A stretch of DNA of 64,000 nt from an uncultured Dechloromonas sp. (lineage in GTDB: Bacteria > Pseudomonadota > Gammaproteobacteria > Burkholderiales > Rhodocyclaceae), in assembly GCF_945957265.1 (NCBI RefSeq), contig NZ_CAMFKO010000001.1, positions 124,001-188,000 of the forward strand, written 5' to 3'. A model generated the notes under the pieces. The model was not told where the DNA came from. It worked only from the letters and a program-made list of their open reading frames with translations, and did not search any database. Below are positions 52,101-60,384 of this stretch, piece after piece. Position numbers and translations under genes: made by a program. How positions within the stretch are numbered: the stretch's first letter is position 1; each line of letters starts with the position of its first letter.

Positions 52101-52807
52101 TCGCGCTGCGGCGAGTGGCCGCAGCGGGCCAGCTTCAGGAGCTGCGTGCCGGGGACGGCAGCGGCGATGGCCTCGATCTGCCGCATCGTCGCGTACTCGT
52201 CGTCTTCACCCTGGATGGCGAGCACCGGGCAACGGATGTTCGGCAGGCAGTCCTCGATGTTCCAGTTGCGAAACGCCGGCGACAGCCAGCAATCGTTCCA
52301 GTCGCTGAAGACGCGCTGCGGGTCGCGGTGATGGCGCCCCAGCCTGTGCGGCCAGTCGGTTTCCTCCCACAGCTTGCGCGCCGCGCGGATGCCGGCCAGC
52401 GTTTCTTCCTCGACGAACTCGTGCGGCGCCATCACGGCGACGCCGAGCGGCACCCCGGGATGGGCGCCGGCGCAGATCAGCGCGATGCTGCCGCCGTCGC
52501 TGTGACCGATCAGGATGGGCTTGTCGATCTCCAGCGCCGCCAGCAACGCGGGCAACATCTCCTCGCCCTCGCGATGCATGTAGCGCGCGGTGCGCGGCTC
52601 CGGGTAGGGCTGCGAACCGCCATAGCCGGCGCGCGACCAAACGATGACGCGGCAAGCGGTCCGCGCCGCCAGTTTTTCGGGAAAATGCCGCCACATGCTG
52701 ACGCTGCCCAGGCCTTCGTGCAGCAGCAGCAAGGTGGGACGGCCGGGCAGGCTGGCCGGGTAGTCGCGATACTCGAGTTTCAGGCCGTGGACGGTAACGT
52801 GTTTCAT
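52040..52807 (-). CDS. Alpha/beta-fold hydrolase
   Basis: 255 aa, ATG 52807. Typical small hydrolase: oxyanion loop LLLLHEGLGSVSMW, nucleophile elbow GHSDGGSIAL (Ser), and a C-terminal His in CGHSPQRDQ; the acid is probably in QGEDDEYATM. Glu follows His in the HEGLG loop where many esterases have HGxG. Its substrate is unknown; relatives act on esters or meta-cleavage products. The ATG overlaps the stop of the neighbouring hydrolase gene upstream (4 nt), so the two are one operon. The 3' end overlaps mtfA by 61 nt on the opposite strand. Confidence 0.88.
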   Translation of the reverse strand: MKHVTVHGLKLEYRDYPASLPGRPTLLLLHEGLGSVSMWRHFPEKLAARTACRVIVWSRAGYGGSQPYPEPRTARYMHREGEEMLPALLAALEIDKPILIGHSDGGSIALICAGAHPGVPLGVAVMAPHEFVEEETLAGIRAARKLWEETDWPHRLGRHHRDPQRVFSDWNDCWLSPAFRNWNIEDCLPNIRCPVLAIQGEDDEYATMRQIEAIAAAVPGTQLLKLARCGHSPQRDQESAVLDALDAFIRRASGS

Positions 52808-53658
52808 GCGCTCAACAGAAAATCGCGGACGACGCCGATCTGCTCGTCCGACTGGAACATCGGGGCGTGGCCGACCCCGGGAATTTCGGCCAGGCGCGCG
52901 CACGGCCCGCGCGTTTCCATGCGCTGCCAGGTGTCGCGCGTCAGCAGGTCCGAGTCGGCGCCCCGGACGACCATCGTCGGGCAGGCGATCAGGTCGTAGA
53001 CCGGCCACAGGTCGATGTCCTTGTCCACGAAGGCGGCCCGGAACGGCTCGGCGATGCGCGGATCGTAGCGGAAGGCCCAGCGTCCGTCCGGACGTTGCAC
53101 CACGCTGGTTTCGGTCAGGTGATACCACTGTGCCTCGGTCAGGTCGCCAAAAGGCTGGCTGACCAACCTGACGTAGGCCAGCGCCTCGTCGAAGGTCGCC
53201 CAGTCGGGATCGGTGCCGACATAGGTGGCGATGCGCTGCAGCGACTCGACGGTGATCAGCGGCCCGACATCGTTGAGGACCAGCTTGTGGATCGGCGTCC
53301 CGTCCTGGGCGGCAAGCGCCATGCCGATCAGCCCGCCCATCGAGGTGCCAACCCAATGCACGCTGTCGACGTTGAGGCGGGCGATCAGCGTCACCATGTC
53401 GGCGACGTACTGCGGGATGGCATAGCCGGCCGGATCGCGCAGGCGGCCGCTGCGGCCGCGGCCGACCACGTCGGGGCAGATGACGCGGTAGTGAGCCGAC
53501 ATCGCCTCGGCCAGCGCGTCGAAGTCGCGCCCGTTGCGGGTCAGCCCATGAACGCAGACCAGCACGCGCGGATTGTCGCGGGCGCCCCACTCGGTATAGG
53601 CCATCCGGTGCAGTCCCGACGGCCCGATACATTGCACGGTTCGTTGTGTATATGACAT
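52804..53658 (-). CDS. Alpha/beta-fold hydrolase
   Basis: 284 aa; ATG 53658 has a near-ideal GGAGGAGGT site, preferred to the GTG at 53664. Motifs: VCVHGLTRNGRDFD oxyanion loop, GTSMGGLIGM nucleophile elbow (Ser), VVRGADSDLL acid region and GVGHAPMF catalytic His. The protein resembles a common proteobacterial hydrolase group of uncertain substrate (often annotated as alpha/beta hydrolase near comEC). It is first in a two-gene operon with the next hydrolase. Its start faces away from the broken comEC gene located 26 nt upstream on the same strand. Confidence 0.9.
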   Translation of the reverse strand: MSYTQRTVQCIGPSGLHRMAYTEWGARDNPRVLVCVHGLTRNGRDFDALAEAMSAHYRVICPDVVGRGRSGRLRDPAGYAIPQYVADMVTLIARLNVDSVHWVGTSMGGLIGMALAAQDGTPIHKLVLNDVGPLITVESLQRIATYVGTDPDWATFDEALAYVRLVSQPFGDLTEAQWYHLTETSVVQRPDGRWAFRYDPRIAEPFRAAFVDKDIDLWPVYDLIACPTMVVRGADSDLLTRDTWQRMETRGPCARLAEIPGVGHAPMFQSDEQIGVVRDFLLSA

Positions 53659-53683
53659 AGCCACCTCCTCCAGCGGAAATGTA

Positions 53684-55399
53684 TCACCGGCCGTGCCAAT
53701 AGCGGCGATGTTCTTGCCGCCAGGCCGAAATCGACGCCCCCTCGCGGTTCAGCACCGCGCGCAGGGCACCGTCCCGGTCGGTGCGCCAGAGGCGCGCGCC
53801 GCTTGCCTCGTAGCGCCCGACCACCTCCGGCTTGGGGTGGCCGAAGCGATTGCGGTAGCCGACCGGGATGATCGCCTGCCCGGCCCCCACCGCCTTGACG
53901 AAAGCCGGCGTCGACGAGGTTTTCGAGCCATGATGCGGGACCAGCGCGATATCCGCCACCAGGCCGTCCGGATACCTGGCGAGCAACGCGGCCTCGTCGG
54001 GCGCCTCGATGTCGGAGGTGAGCAGCATGCGCCGGCCGCCGGCCTCGACGCGCAGCACGCACGACAGGTGGTTGGGCCGGGTCTCGGCGGCATACGCATC
54101 CGCCGCCGGATGCAGGACCTCGAAGCCGACGCCGTCCCACACCCAGCGCTGGCCGGCAACGCAGCGCTCGCCCCGGCTGCCGGCAATCGACGAACTGATC
54201 CGTTCGACGGACAGCGCCGACAGCACCGACGCCGCCCCGCCCGAATGATCGGTGTCGCTGTGCGTCACCATCAGGGTATCGACCCGGGCAATCCCCTGTG
54301 CCCGCAGGTAGGGCACCACGACCCGCTGCCCGGCATCCGATTCGGCGCTGTACAACGGCCCCGGATCGTAGATCAGGGTGTGTTCCCGGGTCCTGACCAC
54401 GGCGGCCAGCCCCTGCCCGACATCGAGCACGGTGACCCAGGCCTCGCCGCTGGCCGGCCTGTCGACCGGCCAGAACACCGCCGGCACCAGCAACATGCCG
54501 CCCAGCCAGCGACCGGGCAGCCCGCGCGGCAGCAGGCAGACCGCCACCCCCAGGCCGGCGGCGGCAGCCGCCCAGACAGGCGGCGCCGGCGCCGCCCAAA
54601 CCGGCCACCCGGCGCACCACGCCAGAAACGCCATCAAGCACGCCAGCACCTGGTGCGCCAGCGCGAGTATCGGCCACCACGGAAGCACCGCGGCGAGCAG
54701 CGCCAGCGGAGTGACCACGAAGCTGACGACCGGGATGGCGAGCGCATTGGCCAGCGGCGAAACCAGCGAGAACTGCTGGAAGACCAGCAACAGCACCGGC
54801 AAGGAAGCCAAGGTCGCCGCCCACTGGACGACGCCCCAGGCGCGCAGCCTGTCCCGCCAGCCACGCCCCTCCCCGGCCGGCGCCGAGCCGACGTAGAGCA
54901 AGGCGCCGACGGCGCCGAACGAAAGCCAGAAGCCGGCGGCCAGCACCGCCCACGGATCGAGCAGCACGACGACCAGCAGCGCCAGGGCGAGGATGCGGCT
55001 GGCCGCGACGATGCGCCCCGAGAGCATGGCCAGCCCGGCAACCAGCAACATGTAGAGGGTACGCTGGGCGGGCACCGCGAAGCCGGCGAGCAGGGCGTAG
55101 ACCAGGGCCGCCAGGCAGCCGGCCAGCAACCCCGCCTTCTGCGCCGGCCAGCGCAAGGCCAGCGCGGACCGGCGGCGCCAGGCGAAAGACACCAGCCAGC
55201 CGGCCATGGCGGCCACCATGGTCACATGCAGGCCGCTGATCGACATCAGGTGCGTCGTCCCGGTCCGGTTGAAGGTTGTCCACAAATCCCCCTTGGTCAC
55301 TGCAAATGAAAATTTGGGATGTAGAAATAAATGTTGGGATATGAAATAAAGTTGAGATAGCCCCCAGCAGTCACTGCACAAATTCAATGACGAAGTCAT
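53684..55399 (-). pseudogene. comEC: ComEC/Rec2 DNA-uptake channel, 5' part lost
   Basis: The frame from ATG 55399 would give 571 aa, whereas ComEC is usually 700-850. The recognisable part begins at about FNRTGTTHLMSISGLHVTM (near 55270), in the middle of the Competence domain; the N-terminal OB/DUF4131 region is missing. It continues through the channel helices to a metallo-beta-lactamase-like C-terminus with VTHSDTDHSGG and VPHHGSKTS. The first 35-40 residues of the open frame are encoded by AT-rich island DNA and show no ComEC similarity. A fragment could be expressed from an internal start, but DNA import should be lost. The missing 5' piece presumably lies beyond the far end of the island. 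Confidence 0.85.
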
Positions 55400-55618
55400 C
55401 TATGTCATCAGAAAACTTTCCTCCGGTGATGCGAAAGCGCCATCTCAAATCTTTATTCGCAATACGGCATCATGGAGTCCATGACACCCTAAGCGCTGCG
55501 AGTGAGTGAACCTCTCGGCGGCGTATCGGCGACGCATCCACCTGCACCTAAAAAAAACACGGGGGTTTCCGAAATCAATTTGAGGCGAAAGGCATGACTT
55601 CGAAATAAATTTGCGCTG
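55305..55618. repeat. Cluster of short degenerate repeats at island edge
   Basis: Direct copies of a GAAATAAA-n-TTGgGAT-like unit: 55305-55320, 55324-55340, 55343-55357 (spaced 18-20 nt), then 55571-55586 and 55602-55617; an inverted copy occurs at 55442-55458. A 9-bp direct repeat GTCACTGCA is at 55296-55304 and 55370-55378. The layout resembles the multiple transposase sites at ends of Tn7-like elements, but that is inference. Confidence 0.5.
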
Positions 55619-56259
55619 AAGTCGCCATTGGTGAGTCCTGCTAGCCATCAATAGACCCACAAGTCATAATTCTCCCCGGCTACACAGTCAATCGTCGCCC
55701 AAGAACAACGAACAAGCCACCTGGCTACCAGGCCATAAATAAAAGAACAATGAACAGCCAAGCACTTTCCTCTTTTATCTGGTCCGTTGCCGACCTCCTG
55801 CACGGTAATTTCAAGCAATCCGAGTACGGCAAGGTCATCCTCAAAGCCAAAGTCATTGGCGACATCTCACCGGATTTGGGTGATGCATGCACCAAGAAAT
55901 GGGAGGACGAGGAGGAACCTAGGCGGCGATAAATGGCCCGCTCAATCAATCCCCTCCCCCGTGCCGAGACCACCCTCATGTTGCGCCTCGTCGACATCAT
56001 GTCCGATGGTTAGGACTGCTGTCAGCCTAGGCACTCAACTCCCAGAAGATGCAGGAGGGCCTGAAAGACACGCTTCTCGGACCTGCTCAGCGTTAAGAAG
56101 TATTGCGGACACGCTCACAAACATCAGCCGCTCATGGGCGATAATTATCAACACTATCCATTTCACATTGTTTTCTAGCATACCGAAGGCAAAATATCGG
56201 TCTTGCTAACTTAGCATTGACGCTTCTGATTCGGCAGAAAAAATAGAACAAGGGATTCC
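55619..56259 (+). other. Island leader region without a complete gene
   Basis: About 640 nt. Apart from the hsdM fragment (55750-55842, extended in frame to a stop at 55932) there are only tiny frames, such as a 26-codon one from ATG 55933. AAGGGA just before 56260 is the ribosome site of the first operon gene. TTGACG at 56217-56222 could be a -35, with a weak A-rich -10 near 56240. I see nothing else. Confidence 0.4.
55750..55842 (+). pseudogene. hsdM: N-terminal fragment of type I restriction-modification methylase (HsdM)
   Basis: A 60-codon frame from ATG 55750 begins with SFIWSVADLLHGNFKQSEYG followed by KVIL, which is the conserved start of type I HsdM proteins (FIWxxADLLRGxxKQSEYGKVIL). 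After VIL (about 55842) the similarity stops and the frame ends at 55932 with an unrelated acidic tail. The normal continuation (PFTVLRRLD) is absent. No hsdR or hsdS is nearby. This looks like the leftover of a deleted type I system replaced by the downstream operon. Confidence 0.7.
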
Positions 56260-57702
56260 ATGGGATTGTTAAAGAAATTTTGGGCCTGGCTCACCACGTC
56301 AGTTGCAAGAGGGCCGCGAAAAGCTCATCCAGACCTCTACCCCATTGATGTCGACAAAATTGCTCGAGAACTTAACTTAGTCGCAGAGGCTGCAAGACTG
56401 GGGGAAGGCGGACTTCCGGCACCAAATTCTAAGGTTCTATCAGGACCAGAAGCAGCAATCGTCCAACGGGTCGAGAAGGCTCGACAAGACTATGTGGACT
56501 GGGCTGTCCTAAGACTAAACGTTCTCAGTCAGAACTTGGCTCGGACAAACATTACCCAAGACGCTAATCGTGCAAGCCAGGCGGACAAAGAGTTTGAGCG
56601 TAAGGCGAGCGCGCTCCTATCAGAACAAGACAGTCTTATTCGAAGTCTTGGTGAGACTGCTAAAAGAAAAAAATCCGAGTTAGCATCATTTAGGGAACAA
56701 AACAAGCTGTTCCGAGATGCGCATTACCCAACAGCAACAGGAACTTTTGTTCGAATCGTAATTCTGCTCCTGCTTATCGTCGTTGAGGGCATGTGCAATG
56801 CGAAATTCTTTGCACTCGGTCTCGACTCAGGATTAGTGGGCGGCTTTGTCACTGCCGGCATTCTTGCTGCGTTCAACGTCGTCGTTGCTTTCTTTTTCGG
56901 TAAATTCCCTGTCCGATATATCAACCACGTATCGTTCGGTTGGAAAACAGTAGGGGGATTCTCCGTTGCGGCATCATTGCTCACGATGTCCACAGTTGGT
57001 TTGGGAATCGCCCATTATCGAGATGCGCTAATCGCTGAGGCTATTGACCCAGGCAAGGCTGCTCTCGACTCGATGCTGGCGCATCCATTCTCTTTACACG
57101 ACATGTTTTCCTGGACCCTTCTCGGAATCAGTATTGCCTTTGGAATAGCAGCTCTGATTGATGGACTGACCAGTGATGACCTCTATCCACGTTACGGCTC
57201 TCTAACGAGACGAACCATTGAGGCCATCGATGACTACGAGGACGAGCTCGCTGGACTTCGCAGTGAACTTGAGGAACTGAAGGACGAAGAACTACAGTCC
57301 CTCGACAAGGTAGCGAACCAATCTCAAGTTTCGTTGGCAAAATTCGCAGACACCATCAACGACAAGAAGATGGCAGGCTCGAGACTCGCCAATGCCATCC
57401 AGGATGCAGACCACTCTCTCAACGCTTTGCTCAGCAAGTTCCGGACAGAAAACCAACTCCATAGGAAAGGTCTCCCTCCTCCTGAGTATTTCGACCGGCA
57501 ACCCGAACTACAGCCAATCCAGGAAATCGACTTTGCAACTAACGAAGATGAAGCTGCCCTATTCAATCAAAAGGAGCTTGTTGCCCGTCTTCTAGCAGAA
57601 ATAGAAGATATACGCGCTCGGATTCAGGCTGCGTTCAACCAACAATTTGACCGGCTTAAACCGTTAGACATCCATTTCCCATCAGAGGAAAACCAATCAT
57701 GA
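56260..57702 (+). CDS. Four-TM coiled-coil membrane protein, first gene of motor/nuclease operon
   Basis: 480 aa, ATG 56260 with AAGGGA upstream. Residues 1-160 are cytoplasmic-looking and helical (several Glu/Lys/Arg-rich stretches). Four membrane helices lie at about 164-183 (IVILLLLIVVEGMC), 189-212 (LVGGFVTAGILAAFNVVVAFF), 229-250 (VGGFSVAASLLTMSTVGLGI) and 272-291 (WTLLGISIAFGIAALI). A long charged coiled coil follows (about 305-400: YEDELAGLRSELEELKDEEL) and a second helical part to the end. No signal peptide and no known enzymatic motif. I do not recognise the family. Its stop overlaps the next gene start (ATGA). It may form the membrane platform or sensor for the downstream MotA/MotB-like pair. 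Confidence 0.85.
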   Translation: MGLLKKFWAWLTTSVARGPRKAHPDLYPIDVDKIARELNLVAEAARLGEGGLPAPNSKVLSGPEAAIVQRVEKARQDYVDWAVLRLNVLSQNLARTNITQDANRASQADKEFERKASALLSEQDSLIRSLGETAKRKKSELASFREQNKLFRDAHYPTATGTFVRIVILLLLIVVEGMCNAKFFALGLDSGLVGGFVTAGILAAFNVVVAFFFGKFPVRYINHVSFGWKTVGGFSVAASLLTMSTVGLGIAHYRDALIAEAIDPGKAALDSMLAHPFSLHDMFSWTLLGISIAFGIAALIDGLTSDDLYPRYGSLTRRTIEAIDDYEDELAGLRSELEELKDEELQSLDKVANQSQVSLAKFADTINDKKMAGSRLANAIQDADHSLNALLSKFRTENQLHRKGLPPPEYFDRQPELQPIQEIDFATNEDEAALFNQKELVARLLAEIEDIRARIQAAFNQQFDRLKPLDIHFPSEENQS

Positions 57703-58505
57703 CAAAACTTGGACGACGAGCACGCAAACGGCGCAATAATGATTTGCTTCTAGGCGCCACACTCTTCCTTGTGTTGATTGGGATAATTGGTGGTATAGCG
57801 TACGCCATTATTTCGCAGCCTCAAGGACTCGACACAGATACTTTGTGTCCTAAGGACGGTGCAAAAGGTCATTATGTTCTATTAGTCGACAAGACGGACC
57901 CACTAACATTTACTCAAAAACAAGCATTCTCAGTTATTGTTCATGAGCTTATTGAAAAACGCATACCGGAAGGTTATCTGTTTTCTGTTTTCGTGCTTGG
58001 CGAGGACTTCAGAGAAACTGCTGCTCCAATTGCTGAGCTATGCAATCCAGGGACAGGCGCAGAGAAAAGTGAGTGGTCTGCCAATCTGAAAAAGCTAAGG
58101 CGCCAATATGAAGAACGCTTTGCTGGACCGCTAGTAAAACAAACTGAAGCTCTCGTATCAACGCAGTCTGCAAAGACGTCACCTATTTTCGAGATGATGC
58201 AGCTTGTGGGTATTAATGCCTTCCGAAAGCATGATGTTAGAGGGGAACGGCGCCTTATCATCTTGTCGGACATGCTTCACAACACCCCGCAATTTAGTAT
58301 GTATCGGGGCAGTATTGATTTTGCCAACTTTGCTACCACTGACTATGGAAAGAAAGCTCAGGCCGATTTGCGTGGCGGTGAAATCGAAATCCATTACCTG
58401 ATGAATAGCCCCCAACTTCAGACGAAGCGCAATTTGAAGTTCTGGGAAGATTATTTCGAAAAGGCTGGTGCCCGCATAGTAGCTGTCCGCCCCTTAGAAG
58501 GCTAA
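57699..58505 (+). CDS. Membrane-anchored von Willebrand factor A-like protein
   Basis: 268 aa, ATG 57699 overlapping the previous stop. An Arg-rich N-tail, one membrane helix at 16-38 (LLLGATLFLVLIGIIGGIAYAII), then an exported domain. HYVLLVDKTDPLT (about 58-70) looks like the first vWA strand with a degenerate MIDAS (DKTDP instead of DxSxS). RLIILSDMLHNTPQFS (about 185-200) matches the later strand carrying the MIDAS Asp. Two Cys (50 and 115) could form a disulfide in the periplasm. The family assignment comes from this pattern only. vWA proteins often act as scaffolds in multi-protein machines, which fits its place between two membrane motor components. The next gene starts 2 nt after its stop. 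Confidence 0.75.
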   Translation: MTKLGRRARKRRNNDLLLGATLFLVLIGIIGGIAYAIISQPQGLDTDTLCPKDGAKGHYVLLVDKTDPLTFTQKQAFSVIVHELIEKRIPEGYLFSVFVLGEDFRETAAPIAELCNPGTGAEKSEWSANLKKLRRQYEERFAGPLVKQTEALVSTQSAKTSPIFEMMQLVGINAFRKHDVRGERRLIILSDMLHNTPQFSMYRGSIDFANFATTDYGKKAQADLRGGEIEIHYLMNSPQLQTKRNLKFWEDYFEKAGARIVAVRPLEG

Positions 58506-58507
58506 AG

Positions 58508-60253
58508 ATGAATTCAATCGCCAAAATACAAGTTCAAAAGTTATTCGTAGTAGCCTTAATCCTAAAGGTAACCTCCGCATTCATTGGTTGGTATCTGCAA
58601 ATGCCTTGGAGCTTGGGATTTGCGCTACCCCTTCTCGTAATGGTGGCCTATATCGTCCTCGGCTATTTCCGCAAGGATACTGATGTAAGCGACGAAAAAT
58701 TCGCAGATACATGCTATTACCTTGGTTTTATCTTCACTATCACATCGATTATTTTCAGCTTGTTCGATTTGCCCAATATTGGTACGCGAATCCAAGACAT
58801 CGCTGTACGTTTTGGCGCTGCGATGGTAAGCACTGTCCTTGGTCTTGGCGTTCGAGTTTATTTGGTAAGCTTTAGACAGGACATTAATGACGCAATCAAA
58901 GACGCTGAAGACGCTGTTCTGGATGCCACTCGGAAATTCACTGAGCAATTGACTATAGCCCTTGAGCGACTTCGAGACTTCGAGTCGCAGGTCGACTCAG
59001 CAGCGAAATCCACCGTCGAGAGGGTGAATCTCCAAATTGAAAACCTGTCGATGAACCATGCAAACAAACTCACCGAGTTCTTCACTGAGCTGACGACGCA
59101 GAACCAGAATGCCTTCGTTTTAGCACTAGGCGAGGTAAAAACTGCCAGCCGCCATCTCGCTGAATCCGTTGACGGATACTCTGATGGCATGCGGGCTAAC
59201 CTTTCTAGTATTGAGGCTAAAGTTACTGCATTCGCTGATGCCGTTACCACTCGTCTAAAGACAACAACGTTCCCTGACGATTATTTTGCTAAACAGCTAC
59301 AGGCCCCGCTTGCTCAAATAAGTGAAAGTGCGGCCGACATTTCCAATCAGATTAAACAAGCGTCTACGGAGGTTGGACAATCATCCACAGTCCTTGGCTC
59401 TACCCTGAAGAAGCTTCGTGAAAAGGCAAATACCGTTGATGCTTCGCTGGATACCGTACTGAAATTAACTGCCCAGCAACAAGCAGTTCTGGATTCAGCA
59501 CAAGGTCAGCTATCAACGCTAGCGCACTTGGCAGGAAGTCTGAGCAACTTGGATACGACCCTCACTTCTACCCTGGCCGAAATTAATGCCGGAAACATAG
59601 CCGCTAAAGACTTGGTAACTCATGTCTCGGCACTCACTAGCGAAGGCCAAGAAACACGTAATAGCTTGGTTCGTTCGTTAATGGAAGTATCCGGAAAACT
59701 TGAGACAAGCAATGCATCCACCACAATGATTGCTGAAAAACTGGATGCAGACACACGAAGCAGACTAACAGCGAGCGAAACCTTAGCCCAGAAACTTGCT
59801 GCAAATTCAGATGCAGCAAACGCAGCAGTTAACGCTATCGTTTCTCGGCTCGACGCAAGTCATGCATCAAATTACACACTAATCACAAAGTTAAGCGATA
59901 ACGTAGAAGCGTCTGAGAAAATTGTTAGCCGTCTAAATGGCATCGCCAGCGCTGATGCACAAGCCATTCAACAATTGACTTCCTTAGGGCTTCAAGCTGG
60001 CACGGCCATAGGAAAAGTCGAGGACGCCATTGGGCAACTTCAGGCCATAGTTCATCAGTTTTCCACCCTAGATTCGGCATTGCGCGACCAGAGTGCTGAT
60101 TTGAAAAAAGTTGCTGAACAAATCAAAGACGTCAAAGTCATTGTAGAAATGTCACCGATGGCAGGAGAGCACCTACCCAGCTCTGCTCAAATTGCTGCCC
60201 CCGCTACCCTTGGTGCATCTTTGATGGAGCCCAAACCGGCAGAAGTCAATTGA
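58508..60253 (+). CDS. MotA/TolQ/ExbB-like (ZorA-like) channel protein with long helical tail
   Basis: 581 aa, ATG 58508. Four membrane helices at about 13-30, 36-54 (LGFALPLLVMVAYIVLGYF), 70-88 (YLGFIFTITSIIFSLFDL) and 98-121 (RFGAAMVSTVLGLGVRVYL). The helix 3 GFIFTITSI and helix 4 AAMVSTVLGLGV follow the GxxGTxxG...ALxTTxxGL pattern of MotA/TolQ/ExbB channels. The remaining 460 residues are almost pure alpha-helix with heptad-like repeats and no disorder, a long tail as in ZorA of Zorya systems, where it forms an intracellular rod. It is followed, after a 131-nt gap with a dyad, by the MotB-like partner. Seen: helices and tail. Inferred: ion-driven motor role. Confidence 0.8.
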   Translation: MNSIAKIQVQKLFVVALILKVTSAFIGWYLQMPWSLGFALPLLVMVAYIVLGYFRKDTDVSDEKFADTCYYLGFIFTITSIIFSLFDLPNIGTRIQDIAVRFGAAMVSTVLGLGVRVYLVSFRQDINDAIKDAEDAVLDATRKFTEQLTIALERLRDFESQVDSAAKSTVERVNLQIENLSMNHANKLTEFFTELTTQNQNAFVLALGEVKTASRHLAESVDGYSDGMRANLSSIEAKVTAFADAVTTRLKTTTFPDDYFAKQLQAPLAQISESAADISNQIKQASTEVGQSSTVLGSTLKKLREKANTVDASLDTVLKLTAQQQAVLDSAQGQLSTLAHLAGSLSNLDTTLTSTLAEINAGNIAAKDLVTHVSALTSEGQETRNSLVRSLMEVSGKLETSNASTTMIAEKLDADTRSRLTASETLAQKLAANSDAANAAVNAIVSRLDASHASNYTLITKLSDNVEASEKIVSRLNGIASADAQAIQQLTSLGLQAGTAIGKVEDAIGQLQAIVHQFSTLDSALRDQSADLKKVAEQIKDVKVIVEMSPMAGEHLPSSAQIAAPATLGASLMEPKPAEVN

Positions 60254-60287
60254 TGAAGAAATTAAAAACACCAATTAGCTAATTTAC

Positions 60288-60350
60288 GGGAGTTACATTC
60301 GCACCAACTAGTCGATGCAACGACCTATTGTTCTTTGCTGACTAACTCCC
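60288..60350. repeat. Inverted repeat between the channel and MotB-like genes
   Basis: GGGAGTTA (60288-60295) pairs perfectly with TAACTCCC (60343-60350). A smaller GTCG...CGAC hairpin lies inside. It fills the only real gap (131 nt) of the operon and could attenuate or process the transcript. No T-run follows directly. Confidence 0.4.
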
Positions 60351-60384
60351 TCCACCTCCAAATGGGAAGCGATAAGGATTTTGC

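Noticed and set aside
55725-56000. 91-aa frame on the minus strand at the island edge
   Set aside because: Lies opposite the hsdM-like fragment and has no ribosome site or known motif.
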